Made by a program: the position numbers and the translations under genes. A stretch of 64,000 nt of DNA from Acidobacteriota bacterium. Its GTDB lineage: Bacteria; Acidobacteriota; Terriglobia; Acidiferrales; UBA7541. Shown here one piece after another: positions 8,290 through 16,019 of the stretch (the first letter of the stretch is position 1; each line of letters begins with the position of its first letter). The notes below the pieces were generated by a model. That model did not search any database and was not told the DNA's origin. It was given only the letters and a program-made list of their open reading frames with translations. The stretch lies in assembly GCA_021788095.1 (NCBI GenBank), contig JAJYLB010000001.1:184779-248778 (forward strand). Reading direction: 5' to 3'.

Positions 8290-8517
8290 ATGGATCGCTA
8301 CGACGCGAGGCAGGCGCTCGAGGAATTGCGGGAAGAGGCGCTGTTGCCGCATCCGGTGCGGCTGCGCGACATGATTCTGCGCGTGCGACTCGACGCCGAA
8401 ACCGCCCTCGAACTCAATCGCGATTTCCAAAACTACCTCACCCGCTACGGCGAGACGGAGCGGCTGGCGCGCGAAATCCTCGAACGGCTGGCCACCCAGG
8501 CGCCGAAAGCTTCCTGA
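8290..8517 (+). CDS. Small conserved-looking protein, unknown function
   Basis: 75 residues starting MDRYDARQALEELREEALL, preceded by GGAGGAG. The protein is mostly charged helix (LNRDFQNYLTRYGETERLAREILERLA) with no membrane segment, cysteine or catalytic motif visible. It sits four bases before the HAD phosphatase gene, so the two are probably cotranscribed. I assign no function. Confidence 0.7.
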   Translation: MDRYDARQALEELREEALLPHPVRLRDMILRVRLDAETALELNRDFQNYLTRYGETERLAREILERLATQAPKAS

Positions 8518-8521
8518 AAAC

Positions 8522-9208
8522 ATGAAGCGGCAGACGTTCCTCATCGACGCCGACGATACGCTCTGGGAAAACAACGTTTTTTTCGAAAAGGCCATCGCCG
8601 AATTCGTCTCGCGGATGGAGCCGCTCGGCTACAGCGCCGCGTACGTTCGGCGCATCCTGAACGAAGTCGAGAAGCGCAATATCCGCCAGCACGGCTACGG
8701 CGTGGCCAGCTTCCGCCGCTCCGTCGAGGAGACCTATCGCCGCCTGGCAGGCGAGCTGGCGCGCAGCGATGAGTGGGCTTGGATTCGCGATCGCGCGCGC
8801 GAGCTGGAAATGACACCGCCGCACGTGCTCGAAGGCGTGCCCGAAACCCTCGCGTTCCTCGCGCGCCGGCACCGGCTCATCCTTTTCACCAAAGGCGAGC
8901 CGGCCGAGCAGGCCCCGAAGATCGAGCGGTCGGGCCTGGTCAACTATTTCGAAGCCGTCGAAATCGCTCCGGAAAAGGACCGTGTGAGCTACGAGCACGT
9001 GGTGCGCCGGCACAAGATCGTGAAGCAAAACGCCTGGATGGTGGGCAACAGCCCGCGCAGCGACGTGAATCCCGCGCTCGAAGCGGGTTTGAACGTCGTC
9101 TTCATTCCCCACCCCATGACCTGGGAACTCGAGCACGCCGAACTCGCTTGCGGCACGGGCCGCATGCTGCTGCTCACCAGCTTCCGCGACCTCCGCAAGC
9201 ACTTCTAA
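8522..9208 (+). CDS. HAD-superfamily hydrolase
   Basis: Predicted phosphatase of 228 residues. Motif I is FLIDADDTLW (nucleophile D9, acid/base D11), motif II is LFTKGE, motif III is the lysine in HKIVKQNAW, and motif IV is GNSPRSDVNPALEAG. The helical cap lies between motifs I and II. Substrate is unknown; the layout resembles YjjG-like nucleotidase or small-molecule phosphatases. No obvious Shine-Dalgarno sequence precedes the ATG, so translation may be coupled to the small upstream gene, which ends four bases before. Confidence 0.88.
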   Translation: MKRQTFLIDADDTLWENNVFFEKAIAEFVSRMEPLGYSAAYVRRILNEVEKRNIRQHGYGVASFRRSVEETYRRLAGELARSDEWAWIRDRARELEMTPPHVLEGVPETLAFLARRHRLILFTKGEPAEQAPKIERSGLVNYFEAVEIAPEKDRVSYEHVVRRHKIVKQNAWMVGNSPRSDVNPALEAGLNVVFIPHPMTWELEHAELACGTGRMLLLTSFRDLRKHF

Positions 9209-9387
9209 AGCCGTGACCCGTGATTCGTGACCCGTGGCCCGTGTATACCGGTGGGGATGGGTATCTGATAAGCGGCTGATCTGAAAAGGCGCGCGGGCAA
9301 GAGTGCCCGCGCCACCGCCAGGCCGGCCTGCCACGACCGGAACATTCCTCTTGACCCACACGCTAAAGAAGGGAGTAGATTGTCCAT

Positions 9388-9954
9388 GTGTTCCTGTTGA
9401 CCCGGGTACGGGCTCTCCGCCGTGGAGGAGCGGGAGGGACGTTGCTAACGTACCTCGCTCTCTTCGGTGCGCTGGCCCTGCCGACGCCGCCAGTCCAGGT
9501 GCGTCCGACCGACTGCGCCAAGCTGCCCCGAGGCAAATCGTACGCCATCGTCCTGAGCACCAAAACGCCGAAGGTGAGGAAAGGCACCGCTCCGCAGGTT
9601 GCGGTGAGGCTGGTGAACTGCTCGAAGGAGCGTCTCGACGCTTCCGCGTCTTGGTGTGAGGGTGCGCCGCTGGATACGTCCTTCCTCCTCCGTATTACTG
9701 ACCCAGCGGGGAAACAAGTTCTTCCCGGGTCTTATCATCGCCTCTCACCGGGGGAAGTGTACACGGGCTGCACTCTGGTAATTCGCAGGCTGCCCCCCGG
9801 GCAAGAATTCACCGAGCAGGCTTACGAACTCCTATGGACATACAAGTTTGACAGGGTGGGCGAGTACCGAATTCAGGTTTTCCGCGGGCTGCCCGAGAGG
9901 TTCGGAGGCGGCGTCCTGAAATCCAACGTTCTGACTATCACCGTAACGAAGTGA
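9388..9954 (+). CDS. Secreted hypothetical protein, beta-rich, member of an adjacent pair
   Basis: 188 residues from a GTG start. Residues 10-35 form a signal-peptide-like segment (LLTYLALFGALALPTP). The mature part looks like a single beta-sandwich: KSYAIVLSTKTPKVRKGTAP, VRLVNCSKERLD, then GEYRIQVFRG and LKSNVLTITVTK. Three cysteines near residues 43, 77 and 89 could form disulfides. The next gene (9973-10485) has the same plan (RLTTRNTSDRAFYV, GRYTIWVGE, ARSNTIAVTVVR), so the two are probably diverged duplicates, 18 bases apart. Function unknown. Confidence 0.72.
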   Translation: MFLLTRVRALRRGGAGGTLLTYLALFGALALPTPPVQVRPTDCAKLPRGKSYAIVLSTKTPKVRKGTAPQVAVRLVNCSKERLDASASWCEGAPLDTSFLLRITDPAGKQVLPGSYHRLSPGEVYTGCTLVIRRLPPGQEFTEQAYELLWTYKFDRVGEYRIQVFRGLPERFGGGVLKSNVLTITVTK

Positions 9955-9972
9955 AAGCAAGGACGCCGTGGG

Positions 9973-10485
9973 ATGACCGTGAAACCGATCGCGCGGTTTC
10001 TCGTTTCCATCCTCACGCTGGCAGCGCTGGCGTCGTCGCTGGCGGGCCGCTCCCCCCGGCAGAAGCCGCCGATCAGCCTGCACCTCGAGGCACCAAGTCG
10101 GCCGCTGAAGGCGGGGAAGCCGCTCGTTCTGCGCCTGACTACGCGGAACACTTCGGACCGCGCATTTTACGTCGCCGTAATCAGCAGCGCCTACGTGCCG
10201 GGCATATTCGTCCACGTCCGCGACCAGCTAGGCCGAGCGCTTCCCCTCCGGTCCCTTCCGCCCCCGCCCAGCGGGAAGGGCTACTTGGTTCGCACGGGCA
10301 GCGCCCGGAGCCGCTATCTTAAGCCTGAGGAGTGCCTCAAGGACTCCGTCAACGTCACGGACCTCTACGACCTGGGCCGGCCGGGAAGATATACAATCTG
10401 GGTCGGCGAGGTCATCTATCGTGGGCCCGATGTCCCGAACGGGCTGGCCAGGTCCAACACGATCGCCGTGACCGTGGTGAGGTAG
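9973..10485 (+). CDS. Secreted hypothetical protein, second member of the pair
   Basis: 170 residues with an N-terminal signal (FLVSILTLAALASSLAG). The rest is predicted beta-sandwich: ISLHLEAPSRPLKAGKPLVL, LTTRNTSDRAFYVAV, GRYTIWVGEVIY and a terminal SNTIAVTVVR. It shares order and end motif with the preceding gene and probably arose by duplication. The pattern (a strand after 'K-G-K/T-P', and a closing 'S-N-x-x-x-x-V') resembles intracellular proteinase inhibitor (BsuPI)-like or Ig-type domains, but I would not assign either. Confidence 0.72.
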   Translation: MTVKPIARFLVSILTLAALASSLAGRSPRQKPPISLHLEAPSRPLKAGKPLVLRLTTRNTSDRAFYVAVISSAYVPGIFVHVRDQLGRALPLRSLPPPPSGKGYLVRTGSARSRYLKPEECLKDSVNVTDLYDLGRPGRYTIWVGEVIYRGPDVPNGLARSNTIAVTVVR

Positions 10486-10503
10486 CTTGGCGGTTGCAAA
10501 GTA

Positions 10504-10763
10504 GCACAGGCACTCCTGCCTGTGCGGTTTTAGGGCGGCCGGGGCAAAAAACGCACAGCCAGGTCCCGAATCCCGTCCCGAATCCCGAGCCTTCGGGACG
10601 GGAGGCTGTGCTACCAGGCTGCTTTCGTAGGGCTTCGAGGGCCGGCGGACCTGGGGGGAGACAGGGCAGGCACAAGGCCTGCCCCTACAAAAACCAATGG
10701 AATTCCGCAAGACGCGGCGGTGCCGATCGGGCGAAGGAGGGGCGACCGCAAGGGTCGCCCCTA
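10504..10763. repeat. Cluster of four hairpin repeats downstream of glpX
   Basis: In order: GCACAGGC-ACTCCT-GCCTGTGC (10504-10525). Then a GCACAGCC/GGCTGTGC stem (10553-10611) holding an enlarged insert with several TCCCGAA/TTCGGGA words. Then GGGCAGGC-ACAAG-GCCTGCCC (10664-10684). Then AGGGGCGACC-GCAAG-GGTCGCCCCT (10738-10762). The last hairpin overlaps the glpX stop codon (TAG, complement of 10761-10763). They lie between convergent genes. Confidence 0.85.
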
Positions 10764-11825
10764 CAAATTGTGCAGGAAGTTGTGGGTGGCTTCGATGCGG
10801 CGGATGGTGCCGGTTTTCGAGCGCATGATGACGGAATGCGTGTAGGCTCCGCCGGCGAAGCGCCGAACGCCCTGGAGCATCGCGCCGTCGGTGACGCCCG
10901 TCGCGGCGAACATCACTTCGCCATGCGCGAGATCGGGCAGGCCGTATTTGCGATTGAGATCCTTGACGCCCCAGCGCGCGGCGCGCTGTTTTTCGTCGTC
11001 GCTACGGAAGATGAGCCGGCCCTGCATGAATCCGCCGACCGAGCGCAACGCCGCCGCGGCCAGCACGCCTTCCGGCGCGCCGCCGATGCCCAGGTAGACA
11101 TCGATGCCGCTTTCGGGCTGCGCCGTTGCGATGACGGCGGAAACGTCGCCATCGGGGATGAGCACGATCCGCGCTCCCGCCTCGCGCACCTTGGCGATGA
11201 GTTCCTCGTGGCCCGGGCGATCGAGGATGCAGGCAACGAGGTTTGATACCTCCGTCTTTTTCTTCTTCGCCAGTTCCTTCAGGTTTTTCTGCGGCGTTTC
11301 GTCGACATCGATTACGTCCTGGCCGATGCCGGGTCCGACGGCGATCTTGTTCATATAGACGTCTGGAGCGTTCAGGAAGCCGCCTTTCTCCGCCATAGCC
11401 ACGACGGCCAGGGCGTTCGGTCCGCCCTTCGCGGTGATCGTGGTGCCTTCGAGGGGATCGAGGGCGATATCCAGCTCGGGCCCCTCACCGGAGCCGACTT
11501 TCTCGCCGATGTAAAGCATGGGCGCGACATCGCGTTCGCCTTCGCCGATGACGACCGTGCCGCGAATGTCCAGGGTGTTGAGGGCGAAACGCATGGCATC
11601 GACCGCGGCCTGGTCCGCGGCTTTCTCGTCGCCGCGGCCCATCAGCCGCGAGGCCGCCAGCGCCGCCGCTTCCGTTACGCGCACCAGATCGATCGCCAGG
11701 TTGCGGTCTGGCGTCAGCTCCTCGGGCATGCGCGGTTCTTCGCCGCCAAAGGGAAGAGCCTTCCGCGAGGAAGCCTTCGCCATAGATGTCGTTGTCTTCC
11801 CACCTATTGAATTTTTCAGCTTCAT
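10761..11825 (-). CDS. glpX: Fructose-1,6-bisphosphatase class II
   Basis: Hydrolyses fructose-1,6-bisphosphate in gluconeogenesis. The Li-sensitive phosphatase signatures are present: VVIGEGERD, ALDPLEGTT (metal-binding Asp/Glu) and LIPDGDVSAVI. The C-terminal HSVIMRSKTGTIRRIE matches the family. It has 354 residues from the first ATG (11825), slightly longer than usual because of a basic N-terminus. ATGs at 11783 or 11729 (MPEELTPDRNLAIDLVRVTE) are equally possible, and none has a clear ribosome-binding site. The stop codon lies inside a hairpin repeat. Confidence 0.94.
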   Translation of the reverse strand: MKLKNSIGGKTTTSMAKASSRKALPFGGEEPRMPEELTPDRNLAIDLVRVTEAAALAASRLMGRGDEKAADQAAVDAMRFALNTLDIRGTVVIGEGERDVAPMLYIGEKVGSGEGPELDIALDPLEGTTITAKGGPNALAVVAMAEKGGFLNAPDVYMNKIAVGPGIGQDVIDVDETPQKNLKELAKKKKTEVSNLVACILDRPGHEELIAKVREAGARIVLIPDGDVSAVIATAQPESGIDVYLGIGGAPEGVLAAAALRSVGGFMQGRLIFRSDDEKQRAARWGVKDLNRKYGLPDLAHGEVMFAATGVTDGAMLQGVRRFAGGAYTHSVIMRSKTGTIRRIEATHNFLHNL

Positions 11826-12250
11826 GGGACACGGAGGGTGGCGCGCGCATCGCCGAAACCGCTCGGCGCTCTCACCACCTGGCGAAAGGATAACGCATCG
11901 CTCTTTTCATGACACGCCCTTTTCCGGCGGAGCAGACACTACCACGGAGGTCCACGGAGAGCCACGGAGACGGGATAGCCGCGCAAAGACTACCACGGAG
12001 GCTCACGGAGAACCACGGAGGTGCGTTGTTATCTCCTGGCGTGCAGCTCGCGAGCGCGCCGAACTTCTCAATCGCATCTCTCCATACCTGGTCATTCCCG
12101 CGGAAGCGGGAATCCAGTTGTTTCAACGCCGTGCTTCTCCCCGTTGTCTCCGTGAAACTCCGTGGTCTCCGTGGTGAATTCCGGGGAACCGATTGACTTC
12201 TCCGGAGGATGGGGTCACGCTCTTCCCACATCCCGGCCGGGGGGAGCACG
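11826..12250. other. Repeat-bearing spacer, no gene
   Basis: About 425 bases between divergent genes, with no convincing frame. It contains CACGGAG-type repeats in both orientations (11940-12020 and 12143-12178) and an ATTCCCGC-GGAA-GCGGGAAT hairpin (12094-12113). Promoters for glpX (leftward) and the YVTN gene (rightward) must lie here, but I could not pick them out. Confidence 0.6.
11940..12178. repeat. CACGGAG array, inverted pair, with a central ATTCCCGC hairpin
   Basis: Five or more CACGGAG words in the left block (11940-12020) and their complements (CTCCGTG) in the right block (12143-12178) face each other. Between them lies ATTCCCGC/GCGGGAAT (12094-12101, 12106-12113), followed by CCAG. 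The ATTCCCGC hairpin has a second, disrupted copy at 49689-49734. Confidence 0.75.
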
Positions 12251-13651
12251 ATGACAAACCATCCGGATCCCAAACTTCGGGAGGGAGCTACGAGTTTCCG
12301 GCTTCGCAGATTCCGCTGGAGCGCAGGAGTCGCGGCTCTGGCCTGGGCGCTAGCCGGCGCGTCATCTACGCTTGCGAAGCCCTCGCGTTGTAACCAGCCT
12401 GCCGCGAAGCCAATCGTGAAAGTCGGCCTCCCGGGGAGGCCATTCGAAGCCCTGGCCAGCGCGGACGGTTGCTGGATTTTCGCGTCGTTTATGCCCAGTG
12501 TGCTGGGAGCGCCGGGCCAAGGCCATTTCTTCCGCCCGGGCGGGATTGCCGTCCTTCGACGCGACGGTGGCAAGGTTATCGTCAAGCGAGTCGTACAGCT
12601 CGACCCGCAGGGAACCGCCGCCGCAGGGATCGTGCTGACTCACGACGGCAAAACGCTGATTGCCACCTCGGGGCCAATGGTGGCGTTCCTGGACATTCAA
12701 CGCATGGAAACGGGGAAGGGAAAGCCGGTGCTCGGGTTCGTTCGGGACGGCCCGCACCCTGGAAGCATCTACGACAACGTGAGTGCGCACGACCGTTTTG
12801 TGTTCGTCAGCGACGAAGGCATGCAGCAAGTGAGTGTGATCGATTTCGCCGAAATCCGCCGTTCGCATTTCGCACAGCAGGCTCGCATTCGCATCGGCGC
12901 CATCCCCGTGGGCAACGCCCCGGTCGGCCTGGCCTTCTCCAACGATAACCGCTACCTCTTCGTCACCAGCGAACTCTGGGGCGAGCCCATTCGCCTTCCT
13001 TCCGCAGCGCGGACGGCAGGGCCACCCGCCCAAAGCGCGGGAGGAACGAAGCAAAATTCGTGGCCAATGACTTGCCACCCCGAAATGCAGAGAGTGGCGT
13101 CTAACCGGCAGCGGATACGCTGGCCGGAAGGCGCCATTCCGGTTGTGAGTATGGCGCAAGCAGAGGGAGGCGTGGCAAACCCGGTTATCAACAGTGTGCC
13201 GGCCGGTTGCAGCCCGGTTCGCGACGAAGTCTTGCCCGACGGGAAAACGCTATACGTCACCGCGCGCGGCAGCAACGCGCTCTTGGCTTTCGATACGGCG
13301 AAGCTCGTCACCGATTCCAGCCACGCCCTCATCGCCACCGTGCCGGTGGGAACGGCGCCCGTGGGGTTGGCGGTGGTCGATGGCGGACGAAAAGTGGTTG
13401 TGGCGCATTCGAGCCGGTTCGGCGGCCGCGGCGGCCAGGACCTGACTGTCGTGGACGTTTCGGGGATTCGCAGCGGACAGGCCAAGATCGAGGGAACCAT
13501 TCCTGCCGGCTCATTCCCTCGCGAGCTACATACCACTTTGGACGGCAAAACCCTCTTGCTGACTAACTTCGGCTCGGAGCAACTCGAACTGATCGACCTC
13601 GCGCGCCTGCGGAGCGTGCTCAAGCCCCCAGCCGTGACTCGTGGGCCGTGA
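12251..13651 (+). CDS. Secreted YVTN/YncE-like beta-propeller protein
   Basis: 466 residues from the ATG at 12251, which follows GGGGAGCACG. Residues about 22-45 form a signal peptide (SAGVAALAWALAGASSTLA). The mature part shows propeller-blade repeats typical of YncE-type proteins: AIPVGNAPVGLAFSNDNRYL, EVLPDGKTLYVTARGSNAL, TVPVGTAPVGLAVVDGGRKV and TIPAGSFPRELHTTLDGKTL. Such proteins are usually periplasmic or extracellular; the ligand is unknown. The N-terminus before the signal has an odd charged stretch encoded over an imperfect TCCCGAA-type palindrome (12268-12282). Confidence 0.85.
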   Translation: MTNHPDPKLREGATSFRLRRFRWSAGVAALAWALAGASSTLAKPSRCNQPAAKPIVKVGLPGRPFEALASADGCWIFASFMPSVLGAPGQGHFFRPGGIAVLRRDGGKVIVKRVVQLDPQGTAAAGIVLTHDGKTLIATSGPMVAFLDIQRMETGKGKPVLGFVRDGPHPGSIYDNVSAHDRFVFVSDEGMQQVSVIDFAEIRRSHFAQQARIRIGAIPVGNAPVGLAFSNDNRYLFVTSELWGEPIRLPSAARTAGPPAQSAGGTKQNSWPMTCHPEMQRVASNRQRIRWPEGAIPVVSMAQAEGGVANPVINSVPAGCSPVRDEVLPDGKTLYVTARGSNALLAFDTAKLVTDSSHALIATVPVGTAPVGLAVVDGGRKVVVAHSSRFGGRGGQDLTVVDVSGIRSGQAKIEGTIPAGSFPRELHTTLDGKTLLLTNFGSEQLELIDLARLRSVLKPPAVTRGP

Positions 13652-13824
13652 ACCGTGGCCGTGGCGAAGTTGGTCCGGGCAGCGGCACGGGATGGGGCTC
13701 GCCTCCCGGCACCTGGCCAGCTTGGATTTGTTTACGGCGTGTGCGGAGCAAGCTTCCTGTCGAGCTGGGGCGTCGCGGCGGAAGCAGGCGACCGCACTAT
13801 TACGTAGGAAGAGGGCCACACGAT

Positions 13825-14193
13825 TTGAAGAAAGTCGTTGCCACGCGAGTCGCGGAGCACTCGCACCAACTGCCTGCCATCAATGAACGGCTGCGGCGCC
13901 GAGCCGGAAAGGACAACACGAGGCTTCTCGTGCCTACCCAGCAACCCTCGGGGCAAACGGTGGCGTACTACATTGACGATCCGGGTTCTGTCAAGAATTA
14001 CGTTGTGCCCCCGCCGGCCACCCCAATCCAAACTATGACCCAGGTGCAAGACTTTACGACAACCTTCTGCAGCACGGCCGTGCAGGGCGACTGTTCGTCT
14101 GTTAATTGGGACAATAAGCTGGTGATAAGCAATGGTGCGGTCGACACGGCAAATTCCCTCGCTGCATATGGGTCCGCGTCGACAAACTTCTGA
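13825..14193 (+). CDS. Possible small protein, unknown
   Basis: An open frame that can start at TTG 13825 (LKKVVATRVAEHSHQL) and ends with TGA at 14191-14193, giving 122 residues. The last 60 residues look protein-like (SVKNYVVPPPATPIQTMTQV, FCSTAVQGDCSSVNWDNK). The stop overlaps the ribosome-binding site of the next gene (GAGGAT), as in translationally coupled pairs. The frame stays open upstream to 13648, but that part looks non-coding. It could be the remnant of a longer gene. Confidence 0.35.
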   Translation: MKKVVATRVAEHSHQLPAINERLRRRAGKDNTRLLVPTQQPSGQTVAYYIDDPGSVKNYVVPPPATPIQTMTQVQDFTTTFCSTAVQGDCSSVNWDNKLVISNGAVDTANSLAAYGSASTNF

Positions 14194-14203
14194 GGATACG
14201 GCG

Positions 14204-15622
14204 ATGCGCGCGCTAACCTTGATTGTTTTTGTCGCTTGCTGCGTTTGTAACTCAGGTGCACAACTGCGACCGGCACCGTCGCGAAGCGTCGAAACGCTGT
14301 TTGCCGGTCTGCGAGATCCTGCGACATCGGCCGAGGCCGCCCGCAAATTGACCGTGATAGGACGCAAGGAGGGCGTGGCCAGAGAATACATATCTGAGCA
14401 CCTGCCTGGCGCGATCAAGGATTCTGAGGGCAAGGTTAGAGAGAACGCCATGAAGCTTGCTGGCGACATTAAGATCAAGGCGGCGGTTCCGGTCTTGGCG
14501 AGCTTCCTGCGCTATTTCAGCTTGGCTGGGCCCACGGACTTTGGGGCCACCATGCGATTCGACAACGACCCCGCGGGCAAGGCCCTGGTCGAGATAGGGG
14601 ACTCTTGCGTGCCCGCCGTTTCGGAGGTTTTGGGGCAGGGAAACAAGCAAGCGAGATGGCGCGCCGCGCTGATTCTCCTGAGCATTGGCACCTCTGCGGC
14701 GATCCGGGCCCTACGGAACCACATCCCAGAGGAGAAGGACCCCGTCGTGCGAGGTTTCATCACGCGCTACGTCAAGGGTCCTGGTTCCGGTCCCGCCGCG
14801 GCTAGCGGTGCCGGGACAGGTGGCGCGCCGGAGTCGTCGAGCGGAGCCCGTTCCCTGGTACTGCGGGCTCCGGCTGCGAATCAGGTGGGTTCCTCGCTAA
14901 CGGTGGTGAGCCCGAGCGCCGGCGCGTTCAACGCCCTCCTCAACGCGTACTTCCCGGGGGTCTCGGGCATGCCTAATTTCGAGAGCCTGCGCCCGTACCT
15001 GCTGTTGATCCGCAACGAGACAACGCTTCCAGCGGTTGCTTATGCCGTCCGGTGGGACATCTCCTACGAGCACGGGGACACGGGTGTCCTGGAGAAATAT
15101 TACGTTCTGCGACCGCTTGACCAGGGCCCAAACACGGCCCTCCCGGTCGGAAGCATAAGACTGATCTCACCCCTGTTTAACGTAACGCCCCGGCAGTACG
15201 AGGCCACGAGTAACTTCGCTGAGCAGTATCCTGGCTCGCCTCCACCTGTGGCCGGACTGAGCGCATCGGTTGAGGGCGTGGTATATCGCGGCGGCGAGTA
15301 TTCTGGGCCGGAGGGACCGGAGGTCTGGGTCCGCTCCGCTTTGGGCAAGTTCGCGGCGCGCGATGAGGCCGAGAGCGTGGTCAGCCTTTTGAGCTCGGGA
15401 ACCACCCTGCCCGACCTGTTTGATACGCTGGAGCTACAGATTCTGCGGGGCTCCTGGCTGCACGGAACGGACGCCATGGACGTGTACGTTTACGCTCGGG
15501 GTGAGAGCGCCCGGGATGTGGACACCCTCATACACCGCGCGGGCAAGGACCGCGCCCTCCGGGCCCTGTCGAAACTCGCGGGTGCGGCGGTGCGCCCCTC
15601 GGTGTTCGGCCAGGAGTATTGA
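14204..15622 (+). CDS. Secreted HEAT-repeat-like hypothetical protein
   Basis: 472 residues from the ATG at 14204 (GAGGAT nine bases upstream). A signal peptide is clear (MRALTLIVFVACCVCNSGAQ). Residues about 30-200 look like HEAT/armadillo-type helical repeats: ETLFAGLRDPATSAEAARKL, VRENAMKLAGDIKIKAAVPV, GKALVEIGDSCVPAVSEVL and RWRAALILLSIGTSAAI. After a Gly/Ser/Ala-rich linker, the C-terminal half is beta-rich with no motif I recognise (PYLLLIRNETTLPAVAYAVR). Probably periplasmic or surface-exposed; function unknown. Confidence 0.8.
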   Translation: MRALTLIVFVACCVCNSGAQLRPAPSRSVETLFAGLRDPATSAEAARKLTVIGRKEGVAREYISEHLPGAIKDSEGKVRENAMKLAGDIKIKAAVPVLASFLRYFSLAGPTDFGATMRFDNDPAGKALVEIGDSCVPAVSEVLGQGNKQARWRAALILLSIGTSAAIRALRNHIPEEKDPVVRGFITRYVKGPGSGPAAASGAGTGGAPESSSGARSLVLRAPAANQVGSSLTVVSPSAGAFNALLNAYFPGVSGMPNFESLRPYLLLIRNETTLPAVAYAVRWDISYEHGDTGVLEKYYVLRPLDQGPNTALPVGSIRLISPLFNVTPRQYEATSNFAEQYPGSPPPVAGLSASVEGVVYRGGEYSGPEGPEVWVRSALGKFAARDEAESVVSLLSSGTTLPDLFDTLELQILRGSWLHGTDAMDVYVYARGESARDVDTLIHRAGKDRALRALSKLAGAAVRPSVFGQEY

Positions 15623-15706
15623 CTGCCTCATCCGGGCCGAGCAGTTGAGGTCCACATCCTCAGAGTGCTCGGCTCAAGCGATTGAGCCACGCGGAGGAGG
15701 AGAGAC

Positions 15707-15784
15707 ATGGCCAGGATCAGGCGGTGGAAGGAGAAATTGCTTCTTGCCTGGATTACGCTGTTCGCTTCGGTGGCTGGGGCGTAG
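15707..15784 (+). CDS. 25-residue signal-peptide-like ORF, possibly a truncated gene
   Basis: A very strong ribosome-binding site (GGAGGAGAGAC) precedes an ATG that opens a 25-codon frame. It reads MARIRRWKEKLLLAWITLFA then SVAGA and stops at TAG (15782-15784). The peptide has a basic N-terminus, a hydrophobic core and an Ala-x-Ala-like end, exactly like a signal peptide with no mature protein. The same frame then stays open about 70 codons to TGA near 15993, ending in RKNPPIERKRPPPILT. It may be a secreted-protein gene broken by one nonsense codon, or a genuine small membrane peptide. Confidence 0.5.
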   Translation: MARIRRWKEKLLLAWITLFASVAGA

Positions 15785-16019
15785 CCGGGAGGGCGGCACA
15801 AGCTGGGGGCGCTGCACCTAAGGCCAGAACGGCGCGCGAGCAGGAATGCCCGCGCCACTTATGGCCTGAGGTGCCGTGCCTACCCGGTGAGGGCCCGTTT
15901 GGCCCATTGGGTGTGGGCGGCCAACGTCGAGTTTGCGACGCTTCGCAAAAATCCTCCTATTGAGCGCAAAAGACCTCCTCCTATATTGACCTGACGTTGT
16001 GTGACGGGTTATTCGCGCC
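15785..16019. other. Spacer with an imperfect 20-25 bp direct repeat
   Basis: No independent gene is seen apart from the possible readthrough continuation of the preceding short frame. Two adjacent copies of CGCAAAA-(N)-CCTCCT-(N)-ATTGA (15944-15963 and 15965-15989) form an imperfect tandem duplication. Confidence 0.5.

Noticed and set aside
10504..10763. Closely spaced hairpins as a CRISPR array
   Set aside because: The hairpins belong to different families, there are no regular spacers, and no cas gene is in the window.
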